Shown: positions 56,068 through 64,000 of the stretch, one piece after another
How the letters are laid out: every line of letters starts with the position of its first letter
How positions within the stretch are numbered: position 1 is the stretch's first letter
Origin: Hyphomicrobiales bacterium
Lineage (GTDB): Bacteria > Pseudomonadota > Alphaproteobacteria > Rhizobiales > Rhizobiaceae
Direction of reading: 5' to 3'
Length of the DNA: 64,000 nt
Assembly: GCA_900465675.1 (NCBI GenBank)
Contig: UBJR01000003.1
Coordinates: 1 to 64,000 of the forward strand
Notes under the pieces: generated by a model
What the model was told of the DNA's origin: nothing
Seen by the model: the letters and a program-made list of their open reading frames with translations, nothing else
Databases searched by the model: none
Translations under genes and position numbers: made by a program

Positions 56068-56550
56068 TCAGGTCGCAGCGGGCGCCAGCGTCATTTTCTC
56101 CACGCCGACAGCGAGGTTCAGGCCTTCCTGGGCCTGGACATTGAGCGGCTGCAGCATGAAGGATTGGTTTGTGCCGCCGGCAATCACCTTGGCGCCGGCC
56201 CCAGCGCCGAAGCTGGCATCGGCGCCGACGCCGTAATATTCGCCGGCAAGCGCGAATTGCGGGAAGTCGGTGCCGGTCTTGGCGAGCACCTGCCAGATCA
56301 TCACGCTCTTGCCGGTCTGGCCGATATCGATGCCGTATTTTTCGATCTTGCCTGCGTAGACGGCCTTCGCGCCGCCGCCTGCCGGCGTGTAGGTGCAGAT
56401 CAGGTTCTTCTCGGACTTGATGATGAGACCCTGACCGCCGTCCGAGCCGCAGACGAGGCGCCCGAGGCTGACATAGTCGGCAGCTGCCGCCGGTGTGGCG
56501 CAGGCTGCAGCGGTCAGCGCGGCGGCTGCGATCATCGTTTGCTTGAACAT
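56068..56550 (-). CDS. DUF992 exported protein
   Basis: A 160-residue protein with signal peptide (MIAAAALTAAACATPAAA) and the DUF992 pattern: RLVCGSDGGQGLIIKSEKN, CTYTPAGG, EKYGIDIGQTGKSVMIWQV, FALAGEYYGVGADASFGAGA. Two cysteines in the mature part may form a disulphide. The family is common in Rhizobiales, function unknown. AAGGAGAAGGA precedes the ATG. Located downstream of, and on the same strand as, the HWE kinase gene (62 bases away is the kinase stop). Confidence 0.85.
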   Translation of the reverse strand: MFKQTMIAAAALTAAACATPAAAADYVSLGRLVCGSDGGQGLIIKSEKNLICTYTPAGGGAKAVYAGKIEKYGIDIGQTGKSVMIWQVLAKTGTDFPQFALAGEYYGVGADASFGAGAGAKVIAGGTNQSFMLQPLNVQAQEGLNLAVGVEKMTLAPAAT

Positions 56551-56612
56551 GGTCCTTCTCCTTTGAATGACCTGTTCGAAACGGGCGGCGCTTTTTATTG
56601 TTCCCGCCGGCT

Positions 56613-58271
56613 CTAATCGCGGGCCAGCGTGCTGCGCGTTGCCGTCAGCACCCAGAGCAGGCCTTCCGCCAGGTAATCGACCTGAACGGTGCCGCGGAAG
56701 GCAGCTGCCGCATGCATCTTGATAACCGTCGTGCCGAATCCGGAGCGCTCCGGCACTTTCACCGCCGGTCCGCTCAGTTCCCGCCAGATGAACCGCAGCA
56801 TCGGTTCCGTCTGGTTTTCCACTTCGACCTCCTCCCAGGAGAAGGTCACGCGTCCCTCGGGGATCGACAATGCGCCGTATTTCACCGAGTTGGTCGCCAG
56901 CTCATGCAGCGTCAGGCCGAGATTCTGGACGGCTTCGGGCTTCAGCATGAAGTCCTTGCCGACGATCTCGATCTGCTCGACGGCCTGCGGAAAGGCGTCG
57001 AGATGGATATCCACCACCCGCCGCAGCGAGGCGCCGGCCCATTGTTCGCTGGTAAGGAGCTCGATCGACCGCACAAGGCCATCCAGCCGCTCGGCAACGG
57101 CTGCCTGAAAACCCTCGACGCTGTCGGCCTGCTTCGCAAGCTGGCGCATCATCGCCTGGGCGAGCGTCAGCAGGTTCTTGGTGCGATGAACCAGTTCGTT
57201 CATCACGAAATGCAGCCGGTCCTCGGTCTGGCTGCGATCGAAGGAGGCGTTGGACAGCGCGACGGCCACCTGGTTGGCCTCGACGACGCTGGTATCGATC
57301 GGCGCGACGATGTGGCCCTCGCCCATGCGGTTTGCCATCTCGGCGATATCGCGGATTGTCGTGCGCACCTGACGGGCCACGGCATAGGCGGCGAAAACGG
57401 CGACGGCGAGGAGGGCAATGCCGCCGATGATCAGAAAGCGCCAGGTCGTCAGGATGGATGCCTGTGCTGTGGAGATCGGCCCCCAGATTACCGTCTTCCA
57501 TGACCAGCCGGGGATCTGCGCGTAGCCGAGCAACTGGTCGGGCAGGATCTTGCGGTCCTCGAAGACGCCGCGGGACGCGATGAGCGAAGGCAGGATGCGA
57601 GGATCGAAGGCGGTGCCTGGTTCGATGGCGAAGGGCCCGCCCGAGGCGACGACGTGCCCGGACTGGTCGATGACGGCTGCCGACCATCCGGCCGCAAGGC
57701 CTTCCGGCTGCAGCATCTTCGCCAGGTCCTTGGCGTTCTGGGTGATGATCAGCGCCGCTGCGTTGCCGGTCTGGACCGGCATGGTGACGTTATAGACCCA
57801 CTCGCCGCTGGTGCTGCCCTGGAAAACGTTGGAGGCCTCGATCCGGCCGCTATCCATGGCGTATTTGAGCGCCGTGAGATTGCTCATCTTGCCGAGCTGC
57901 GTGCCAAAATCGCGGCGGGTATTCAGCAGCTGCTGGCCGTCCTTGTCGGTGGCGATGACATAAAGCGTATCGCCGCGCAGCGCCGTTTCGGTGCGCTGGT
58001 GGAATGATGCGTAGTCGCTGTGCTCAAGCTCCGGCGAGGTGGCGAGCAGGCGGAGCGTGGTGGCCATATCCTGCAATTGCCGGTCGACGGAGCGGGAGAG
58101 GGCGAGCGCATCCTGCGCCGTCTCGCGGCGCAGCGTGTCGCGCTGGTTGTCCTCGAGCTGCAGCAGCAGAAGCGTCACGAACGCGAAGATCGGCACGGCG
58201 ATGGCGACGGCCATCGCAACCAGGTAGGTTCCGATCGTGGCCTTTGGAAACATGCGGGAACGCAGGCTCAT
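56613..58271 (-). CDS. Membrane-bound HWE-family sensor histidine kinase
   Basis: About 552 residues. TM1 (TYLVAMAVAIAVPIFAFVTL), periplasmic dCache-like sensor domain (about 45-270), TM2 (FLIIGGIALLAVAVFAAYAV), HAMP-like segment (about 300-345), HWE H-box NELVHRTKNLLTLAQAM with His362, N-box HELATNSVKYGAL, the Trp-x-Glu signature (FIWRELSG) and GFGTTVI. No receiver gene is adjacent, unlike the first HWE kinase. The start at 58271 is used; a GTG at 58298 is possible. Confidence 0.91.
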   Translation of the reverse strand: MSLRSRMFPKATIGTYLVAMAVAIAVPIFAFVTLLLLQLEDNQRDTLRRETAQDALALSRSVDRQLQDMATTLRLLATSPELEHSDYASFHQRTETALRGDTLYVIATDKDGQQLLNTRRDFGTQLGKMSNLTALKYAMDSGRIEASNVFQGSTSGEWVYNVTMPVQTGNAAALIITQNAKDLAKMLQPEGLAAGWSAAVIDQSGHVVASGGPFAIEPGTAFDPRILPSLIASRGVFEDRKILPDQLLGYAQIPGWSWKTVIWGPISTAQASILTTWRFLIIGGIALLAVAVFAAYAVARQVRTTIRDIAEMANRMGEGHIVAPIDTSVVEANQVAVALSNASFDRSQTEDRLHFVMNELVHRTKNLLTLAQAMMRQLAKQADSVEGFQAAVAERLDGLVRSIELLTSEQWAGASLRRVVDIHLDAFPQAVEQIEIVGKDFMLKPEAVQNLGLTLHELATNSVKYGALSIPEGRVTFSWEEVEVENQTEPMLRFIWRELSGPAVKVPERSGFGTTVIKMHAAAAFRGTVQVDYLAEGLLWVLTATRSTLARD

Positions 58272-58480
58272 CGGCAGGCTCTTCCACCTAGCCGGCACAC
58301 ACGGAATCCGGAACTTTTTCCAACAGATAGGAAAGCAGAAAACTGCATTACCGCCATCGCCCTGAACGCGTTCTGATTCCCGATAGCCTGCTATCGATGC
58401 AGGGTCATGTTAGGGGGTGGGGGATGGGGTTGCAACCTCCTAAATGAAGGTGACGGCTTTGTCGCATTTCGTACCAACGC

Positions 58481-59545
58481 TCACGCAAAACGCGCCAGGC
58501 GGAACGGTTCAAGGTCGCTTTCGGTCTCGCCGGTGAAAATTTCGCTTGCTGCCAGCAGCCCGGCAAGCGGTGCCAAGGTCACGCCCGAATGCATGACGGC
58601 CACGTAGAGCCCCGGGCAGCCGCCGTTGCCGATGATCGGAAAACCATCCTTTGGCGTCGGGCGGTAGCCGACGGTGAAGAATTCCATGGTCAGGTTTTCG
58701 CTGCCGGCGAGATTGGCTTTCACCTTGGCGAACAATGCGGCAGCGGTCGCCTTGTGGTCTGCGCCGGGCTCGCTGCCGCCGAAGTCGCTGCCGGCGATGA
58801 TGCGGCCCTCGGCGGTCTGGCGTATGTGGAGCTCGGGCGCGATGACCAGGCCGTTCAGGCGCTTTTCGAATGGCCGGGAATGAACGATCAATCCTGCAGG
58901 TGCATCGACCGGCAGCGTGATGCCCGCCGAAGCCGCGATCGGGACAGCGCCTGCTCCGGCGGCTAGAACCACGTGGTCGGCCTCGACGATCCCTGCAGAT
59001 GTGACGACGCCGGCAATGCCTTCACCACGTCTCAGGAGACCGCGGACGGCGGCCGTGACGAATTTTGCGCCGCGCGCCCCGGCATCAGCCAGCATCAGGC
59101 GGGCGGCCGCGACCGGCTCGACGGCGCCTTCTTCGGCAATATGGAGCGCGGTCTCGGGCACCTGTGTCAGTAAGGGTTCGCGCGCGGCGATCCCGGCTTT
59201 GCCGATTCGCTCGATGCCATAGCCCCACTGCATATGCTGGGTCTCATAGGCGCGCAGCTCGTCTTCAGGCAGATCCCAGCATATGCCGCCACACCAGGCA
59301 AGCGGCAGGCCGGGTAGTTCGGTGGCCAGACGCTTCCACTCTGTCATCGAGCGGCGGCGGAAGCGGAAATAGAATTCGGGATTGCCCCAGCTGGCATTGA
59401 TCCAGGCGAAGGAATTGGGTGTTGCAACACCGCCGGTGTCTTCGGCGATCACGGTGACGTCGGCGCCGTCGCGGGTGAGATGCCAGGCAATGGAGGCGCC
59501 GATGATGCCGGCACCGGCGACGATCACATGCTGTTTCGCCGCCAT
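58481..59545 (-). CDS. FAD-dependent oxidoreductase (DAO/glycine oxidase-like)
   Basis: A 354-residue flavoenzyme. FAD dinucleotide fold HVIVAGAGIIGASIAWHL at the N-terminus, VVLAAGAGAVPIAASAG mid-chain, and GYRPTPKDGFPIIGNGG with ...VMHSGVTLAPLAGLLAA at the C-terminus, all typical of DAO-fold D-amino acid or glycine oxidases. Cytoplasmic. Substrate unknown; probably a D-amino acid or N-methyl amino acid. Confidence 0.9.
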   Translation of the reverse strand: MAAKQHVIVAGAGIIGASIAWHLTRDGADVTVIAEDTGGVATPNSFAWINASWGNPEFYFRFRRRSMTEWKRLATELPGLPLAWCGGICWDLPEDELRAYETQHMQWGYGIERIGKAGIAAREPLLTQVPETALHIAEEGAVEPVAAARLMLADAGARGAKFVTAAVRGLLRRGEGIAGVVTSAGIVEADHVVLAAGAGAVPIAASAGITLPVDAPAGLIVHSRPFEKRLNGLVIAPELHIRQTAEGRIIAGSDFGGSEPGADHKATAAALFAKVKANLAGSENLTMEFFTVGYRPTPKDGFPIIGNGGCPGLYVAVMHSGVTLAPLAGLLAASEIFTGETESDLEPFRLARFA

Positions 59546-59569
59546 GGTGCCGTCTCCGATGCTTCAGGA

Positions 59570-60442
59570 TCAGCCGTTGCTGCTGGGAGCGCCGAGCCGG
59601 GCCATGCCGTCTCGCGCCGGCTGGTATTTCGGGTCGAGGCCGACAGCGTGGCGATAGCTGCGCATCGCCTTGTCCTTGTCGCCGCGGCGTTCGTAGACCA
59701 ACGCTTGATTGGCCCAGGATTCGGCAACATTGCCGTTGAGCTCGATCGCGTGGTTGAAATCGGCAAACGCGTTATCGTCGTCGTTCAGCGCGATATAGGA
59801 GATACCGCGGCCGTTATACGGCTCCGGTGAATTCGGCGAAAGCGAGATCGCCTTCGAGAAGTCGTCGATCGCCTTGTCCTGCTGATTGCGCTTCTGGAAG
59901 ATCAGGCCGCGATTGTGATAGGCGCGCCCGTCGGTGGTGCCGAGCTGGATCGCCTTCGAGAAGTCGTTGAAAGCCGGATCGTCCTGGCCTGCCTGGCGGT
60001 AGACATTGCCGCGGCCGATATAGGCGACGTCGTAATTCGGGTTGATCTGCAGGGCGGCATTGTAGTCGCCGATCGCCTGCTGCTGCTGGCCCATGTTGCG
60101 ATAGACAAGCGCGCGGTTGGCATAGGCCTGGAAGAAGCGCGGGTTGATCTGCAGGGCCGTGTTGAAGTCGTTCAGCGCAGCCTTGAACTGGCCGGCGCGG
60201 CCATAGGCCGAACCACGGACGTTGTAGCCTTCCGGATCGCGCGGATTGGCGTTGATGACCGAAGTCAACGAGGCGATGTTCCCTTCCGAGCCCTGGGCCT
60301 TGTCGATGCGGATAACGGCATCGGAGGTGTTTTCGGTCTGGCAGCCGGCAAGGCCGACCGCGGCAAGAACCGCCAACATCGGCAGAAGCGGCGCCTTGGG
60401 CGCGCGCAAGGACCGGGACGAAGAGAACAAGAAATCAGCCAT
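59570..60442 (-). CDS. TPR repeat lipoprotein
   Basis: A 290-residue exported protein. Signal peptide with lipobox LAGC (AVLAAVGLAGCQTENTSD), so the mature protein is membrane-anchored via Cys. It carries about six tetratricopeptide repeats (e.g. AALNDFNTALQINPRFFQAYANRA, split over several), each ending in NP or GLDP. The start at 60442 has GGGGAAAG upstream; a frame extends to 60466. TPR lipoproteins typically act as scaffolds in envelope complexes; the partner is unknown. Confidence 0.88.
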   Translation of the reverse strand: MADFLFSSSRSLRAPKAPLLPMLAVLAAVGLAGCQTENTSDAVIRIDKAQGSEGNIASLTSVINANPRDPEGYNVRGSAYGRAGQFKAALNDFNTALQINPRFFQAYANRALVYRNMGQQQQAIGDYNAALQINPNYDVAYIGRGNVYRQAGQDDPAFNDFSKAIQLGTTDGRAYHNRGLIFQKRNQQDKAIDDFSKAISLSPNSPEPYNGRGISYIALNDDDNAFADFNHAIELNGNVAESWANQALVYERRGDKDKAMRSYRHAVGLDPKYQPARDGMARLGAPSSNG

Positions 60443-60579
60443 TCGTGCGCTTTCCCCATGCGTCATGTCCGAGGGCGAACGGACATGCGATCTTCAGCGG
60501 CAAATTAAAAAGGCGGCGGCGACACCAATCGCCCCCGCCAACATGCATCTGAAAACGTCGAAATAACGACGGACACGCC

Positions 60580-60792
60580 TTAGCGTGCAACCAGACCTTC
60601 GCGCTGTGCCCGCTTGCGAGCCAGCTTGCGAACGCGGCGAACGGCTTCTGCCTTTTCGCGAGCGCGCTTCTGCGACGGCTTTTCGTAGTAATCGCGCATC
60701 TTCATTTCGCGGAAAATACCTTCGCGCTGCATCTTCTTCTTGAGAGCGCGGAGAGCCTGGTCAACATTGTTATCGCGGACGAGTACCTGCAC
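60580..60792 (-). CDS. rpsU: 30S ribosomal protein S21
   Basis: A 70-residue basic protein beginning (V/M)[18 protein letters not shown] and ending [15 protein letters not shown], the alphaproteobacterial S21 sequence and length. A GTG at 60790-60792 is the family start; another GTG at 60799-60801 (three codons upstream) lies closer to AAAGGAA and is the alternative. Binds 16S rRNA near the anti-Shine-Dalgarno. Monocistronic. Confidence 0.95.
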   Translation of the reverse strand: MQVLVRDNNVDQALRALKKKMQREGIFREMKMRDYYEKPSQKRAREKAEAVRRVRKLARKRAQREGLVAR

Positions 60793-61064
60793 GAGAATCA
60801 CGTTCCTTTGGTTTTGGTTGCGCCATGAGGCGACGCAGCGCCAGAGGCAAAAACATAACGTTCGCGCGGCGAGAGCCTTGCGATTGGTGATGCGGGATAT
60901 CAGATCGCTTTCTGGAAGTCCAGCCGGGATGTGGACTGGTGTGGAAAAAATGGCGGATAGGGCCGCCAGCCGCACCGCCTACCCATCCATAAGGGCGAGT
61001 GGCCATTGATGCGAAAGCGTCGTAAATTCGCTGCCGCCGCGTGGCTCAATCTCAAGAGCGCTGC

Positions 61065-63242
61065 ATGTTCATGACGCGTACGCAGCAAATCGGCGTTCTC
61101 ATCGGTCTGTTGATCGTCGCGGCGCTGACGGCCCTTCGGGCGGGCGACCCTTCGCTGCTGCGGCAGGCGCGGGATGTCACTTTCGATGAGTATCAGCGGA
61201 TCGCGCCGCGGCCATTCGAGCCGGTGCCTGTGCACGTGATCGATATCGACGAGGCGTCGCTCAAGGAGTTCGGGCAATGGCCCTGGCCGCGCGACCGGCT
61301 CGCGCATCTGGTCGAGCGTCTTTCCGAAATGGGTGCCGCCGCGATCGCTTTCGACATGCTGTTTGCCGAGCCGGACCGGCTTTCACCGCGGGCGATCGCC
61401 GCGGACGCCGAAGGCATCGACCCGGCCGTGATCGCGAAATTGCCCGACAACGACCAGATCTTCGCCGCTTCGATCGCTTCCAGGCCCGTCGTGCTCGGCT
61501 TCGGTCTCTCCAACGAAGGTGACTACCGTCCGCCGGTGAAGGCTGGTTTTGCCTTTACCGGTGAAGATCCGGCGGCGGCACTTCCGCATCTTGCGGCGGC
61601 AACGCCGCTTCGGCCGGGGCTGGAGAAGAATGCCGCCGGGATCGGCCACATCAGCCTCAATCCGGGCAATCCTTCGCCGGTGGTGAGGGCCGTCCCGCTG
61701 TTCCTCAGCGATGGCAGCCAGTTCTATCCCAATCTCGCCATGGAAGCGTTGCGGGTGGCGCAGGGCGCATCGACCTATGTGCTGGCGGGCGCTCCCGGGG
61801 TTGCCGGGGTGATGACCTCGGCGAAGATCGGTGATTTCGTCGTCCCGGTGACGGCCGCAGGCGAACTCTGGCTTTACGTCACGTCCGACAGGGCAGAACG
61901 CTATATCTCCGCGCGGCTGATCCTCGATGGCACCGGGCCGCCGCCCGCCGTGGCCGAGGCGATCAACGGCAGCATTCTTTTCATCGGCACATCTGCTGCC
62001 GGCCTGCAGGATATCCGCACCACGGCACTCGGAGAAAATGTGCCGGGCGTCTCGCTGCATGCGCAGACGGTGGAGCAGATCCTCTCTGGTCACTTCCTGT
62101 CGCGGCCGGATTGGGCTGACGGGTTGGAGATCCTGGCGATCGCCATACTCGGGACGCTGCTGGTATTCATAACCACCTTCGTCAGCCCGGCCGTTGCGCT
62201 CGCCTGCGGGCTGGCGATCACGGCGCTGGCGCTGGTCGCGTCCTGGTTCTGCTTCTCGGCGCTCGGCCTGCTGCTTGATCCGCTGGCGCCGATTCTCGGC
62301 GGCTCGATCACGCATTTCGCGGCGACATCGTTCCGTATTCTCGTCATCGACCGGGAGAGGCGGGAGGTGCGCCGCGCCTTCGGTCATTATCTCTCGCCGT
62401 CGCTGCTTTATAGAATAGAACACACGCGTGATGCGCTGCGCCTCGGTGGCGACGACCGGGAGTTGACCGTGATGTTCGTCGATGTGCGCGACTTCACCGA
62501 GATCAGCGAGCGGCTTCCGCCGACCGCTGTAGTCCACTTTCTGAATACGCTGCTCGATGCCTTGAGCCACCACGTGATCGCAAACGAAGGCACGCTCGAC
62601 AAGTTCATCGGCGATTCGATCATGGCCTTCTGGAATGCGCCCGTCGATGTGGCTGATCACGAGGCGAAGGCGGTGCGTGCAGCGCTGGCGATGCGCGAGA
62701 CGCTGGCCCGGCTGAACGCCGACGATGCCTTCGGTTTCGGTCCGGATCAGAAAGTCGGGATAGGCATCGGCATCCACACCGGTGTCGCCTGCGTCGGCAA
62801 CATGGGGGCGGAAACACGCTTCAACTATTCGGCCGTCGGCGACGCGGTCAATGTCGCGGCGCGTATCGAATCCTCCTGCAAGGAGGTCGGTTTCGACATT
62901 CTGATTTCGGAGGAAACCGCCAAGCGCCAGCGCGAGATGGCGCTGCTGGAGGCTGGCGCGGTGGGGCTGAAGGGGAAAAGCACGCGGACCGAACTCTTCG
63001 CCGTCGTCGGCGGCCCGACACTTGCCGGGTCGGCCGAGTTCACCGAATTGCGACTGCTGCATGCGGAACTGCTCTCGGCGTTGCGGAGCCGCTCGCCAGC
63101 GCTCCGGCGGATTGCTGGTGCCATCAGGCTGAAAGCCAGAGCCGTGTCGCCGCACCTGCCGGATTTTTATCGCAAGCTCGCCCGCCGTGCGGATCATTTC
63201 CGTGATGCGCCACCGGCTTCGCATAAACGGCAGATCATCTAA
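61065..63242 (+). CDS. CHASE2-domain adenylate/guanylate cyclase (class III)
   Basis: About 725 residues. N-terminal TM (IGVLIGLLIVAALTALRAG), a long CHASE2 extracytoplasmic sensor (about 30-335, VHVIDIDEASLKEFGQWPWP), then three TM segments (about 345-430) and a class III cyclase domain (about 460-640): metal Asps in MFVDVRDFTE and FIGDSIMAFW, substrate Lys in TLDKFIGD, NYSAVGDAVNVAARIE. The start at 61065 is chosen over a GTG at 61041. It converges on a FecR-domain gene with only 2 bases between stops. Confidence 0.92.
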   Translation: MFMTRTQQIGVLIGLLIVAALTALRAGDPSLLRQARDVTFDEYQRIAPRPFEPVPVHVIDIDEASLKEFGQWPWPRDRLAHLVERLSEMGAAAIAFDMLFAEPDRLSPRAIAADAEGIDPAVIAKLPDNDQIFAASIASRPVVLGFGLSNEGDYRPPVKAGFAFTGEDPAAALPHLAAATPLRPGLEKNAAGIGHISLNPGNPSPVVRAVPLFLSDGSQFYPNLAMEALRVAQGASTYVLAGAPGVAGVMTSAKIGDFVVPVTAAGELWLYVTSDRAERYISARLILDGTGPPPAVAEAINGSILFIGTSAAGLQDIRTTALGENVPGVSLHAQTVEQILSGHFLSRPDWADGLEILAIAILGTLLVFITTFVSPAVALACGLAITALALVASWFCFSALGLLLDPLAPILGGSITHFAATSFRILVIDRERREVRRAFGHYLSPSLLYRIEHTRDALRLGGDDRELTVMFVDVRDFTEISERLPPTAVVHFLNTLLDALSHHVIANEGTLDKFIGDSIMAFWNAPVDVADHEAKAVRAALAMRETLARLNADDAFGFGPDQKVGIGIGIHTGVACVGNMGAETRFNYSAVGDAVNVAARIESSCKEVGFDILISEETAKRQREMALLEAGAVGLKGKSTRTELFAVVGGPTLAGSAEFTELRLLHAELLSALRSRSPALRRIAGAIRLKARAVSPHLPDFYRKLARRADHFRDAPPASHKRQII

Positions 63243-63244
63243 TC

Positions 63245-64000
63245 CTAACGGCCGCGGCTCCAGTTACCGCGATCCCTTCCGTCCCGGTTGCCGCCCCTGT
63301 CACCGCGATCGCCATCATGGTCGCGGGTACCGTGTCCGCGGCCGTGACCGTGATCATCTCCGCCATGATCGTGACCACCCGGGCTATCCGGGCTATCCGG
63401 TCGATCCGGTCTAGGTCTATCAGGTCTGTCTGGCCTATCAGGTCTGTCGGGTCTGTCCGGCCGGTGCGGTTTGTCAGGCTTGTCCGGTTTGTGGGGCCTA
63501 TCCGGCTTGTCCGGCTTATGGGGCTTGTGAGGCTTATCCGGTTTTGACGGTTTCTCCGGTGGAACCGGCGGAGGCGGTGGCGGCGGCGCCAGGCGCGGAG
63601 CGGGGGGCACCGGGTCGCGCCGGTCCTGCAATGCGGCGCTCATGCCGCAGCTGGTGCCCAGCATGCCCGAGAGACGCTGACTGCCGGACAGAAACGGAAG
63701 GGCGCGATTGGTGCCGAGCGTCTGCAGCACGCTGCGATCGACATGCTTGACGTCGGTCATGCCGCCGCTGCGATCGGCGATCACGCAGTCGCAGCGCCGC
63801 GTCAGCTGCCGGCAGCCGCCGGGCCCGCAGAATTGCGCCGCGCCGTTCAGAAGCACGACGGCCGTCGTGCCATCCGGGCCGACGAAGAAATCGAAGGCGG
63901 TGCCCCTGACGCCGATCGTTCCGGCAGGGGTTAGGATCTGGTAGGCCGAGGACTTGGAGCTGCCGCTGATCCAGCGGAACGTGCCTTTTGCAGCCTTGAT
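63245..64000 (-). CDS. FecR-domain protein with long Pro/Asp/Lys/Arg repeat tail (5' end outside window)
   Basis: Partial: the frame is open to base 64000 on the minus strand. The visible upstream part reads ...KGTFRWISGSS... YQILTPAGTIGVRGTAFDF, the typical FecR core (TPxGTxxVRGT). Then a Cys-containing segment, a Pro-rich stretch (PPPPPPPVPPEKPSKPDKPH), and roughly 100 residues of low complexity with KPDKP/RPDRPD units, ending in a His/Asp/Gly/Arg-rich tail. A GTG at 63856 can start a 203-codon frame, but the homologous FecR part continues beyond it, so the real start is outside. An extracytoplasmic location and interaction with polyanions or metals is inferred. Confidence 0.8.
   Translation of the reverse strand: MKAAKGTFRWISGSSKSSAYQILTPAGTIGVRGTAFDFFVGPDGTTAVVLLNGAAQFCGPGGCRQLTRRCDCVIADRSGGMTDVKHVDRSVLQTLGTNRALPFLSGSQRLSGMLGTSCGMSAALQDRRDPVPPAPRLAPPPPPPPVPPEKPSKPDKPHKPHKPDKPDRPHKPDKPDKPHRPDRPDRPDRPDRPDRPRPDRPDSPDSPGGHDHGGDDHGHGRGHGTRDHDGDRGDRGGNRDGRDRGNWSRGR

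Overview
The window is a chromosomal segment of an alphaproteobacterium, most likely a member of the Rhizobiaceae (Rhizobium/Agrobacterium-like). Support: high GC with strong GC3 bias that produces long antisense shadow reading frames, RIME-like palindromic repeats (CTTCTCCCC...GGGGAG units), a split three-gene pntAA-pntAB-pntB transhydrogenase preceded by a short aa3-type oxidase subunit IV gene, two HWE-type histidine kinases, a fold-III ornithine decarboxylase with a long structured leader, and several LacI-controlled sugar loci. No rRNA, tRNA, CRISPR array, phage or insertion sequence was recognised; about 60 genes are called and all look intact except the last, which leaves the window.

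Layout. 1-4.8 kb: TetR repressor divergent from an EmrAB-like (HlyD + DHA2 MFS) efflux pair, then a secreted alpha/beta hydrolase. 4.8-8.9 kb: xylose catabolism (LacI-type regulator, xylB, xylA), with a LacI-type operator in front of the regulator and a RIME-like element between xylB and xylA. 8.9-11.3 kb: HWE histidine kinase plus single-domain response regulator. 11.6-19.2 kb: a second carbohydrate locus with a LacI repressor divergent from a ribose-type ABC transporter (ATPase, permease, binding protein), then a sugar isomerase/epimerase and a Gfo/Idh/MocA dehydrogenase; operator palindromes lie before both transcription units. 19.2-30.9 kb: housekeeping and signalling genes (DoxX, ABC-F, GH1 beta-glucosidase, CHASE4-GGDEF-EAL, TrhO, CHAD and CYTH polyphosphate-related proteins, KDPG aldolase, DUF533, GNAT). 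30.9-34.2 kb: NicO metal exporter with a DUF1007 protein, LysR, and a MazEF-like toxin-antitoxin pair.

34.2-36.7 kb: a 550-base leader region (speF-leader candidate), ornithine decarboxylase and a GNAT. 36.7-45.3 kb: an epimerase, a serine hydrolase, a WD40 protein translationally coupled to a CobW-type zinc chaperone GTPase with a possible Zur box, creatininase-family protein, MarR, LacI, a 2-hydroxyacid dehydrogenase and a PuuD-like hydrolase. 45.5-49 kb: a TRAP transporter whose binding-protein gene faces its two permease genes. 49.3-52.5 kb: a GGDEF-EAL protein with a degenerate GGDEF site and an acyl-HLS/FeeM-like acyltransferase. 52.7-56 kb: oxidase subunit IV and pntAA-AB-B. 56-63.2 kb: DUF992 protein, second HWE kinase, FAD oxidoreductase, TPR lipoprotein, ribosomal protein S21, CHASE2 adenylate/guanylate cyclase. 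63.2-64 kb: the 3' part of a FecR-domain gene with a long proline-rich repetitive tail.

The main themes are sugar uptake and catabolism under LacI control (xylose through XylA/XylB; an unidentified sugar or glycoside through the ABC transporter, isomerase and dehydrogenase), second-messenger signalling (two c-di-GMP proteins, one class III cyclase, two HWE kinases) and metal and redox homeostasis. I did not find one clear-cut new system. The strongest items for follow-up are the ornithine decarboxylase leader RNA, the WD40-CobW pair with its candidate Zur site, the FeeM-like orphan acyltransferase, the operator pair in front of the ABC locus, and the FecR-domain protein with its repetitive tail facing a CHASE2 cyclase.
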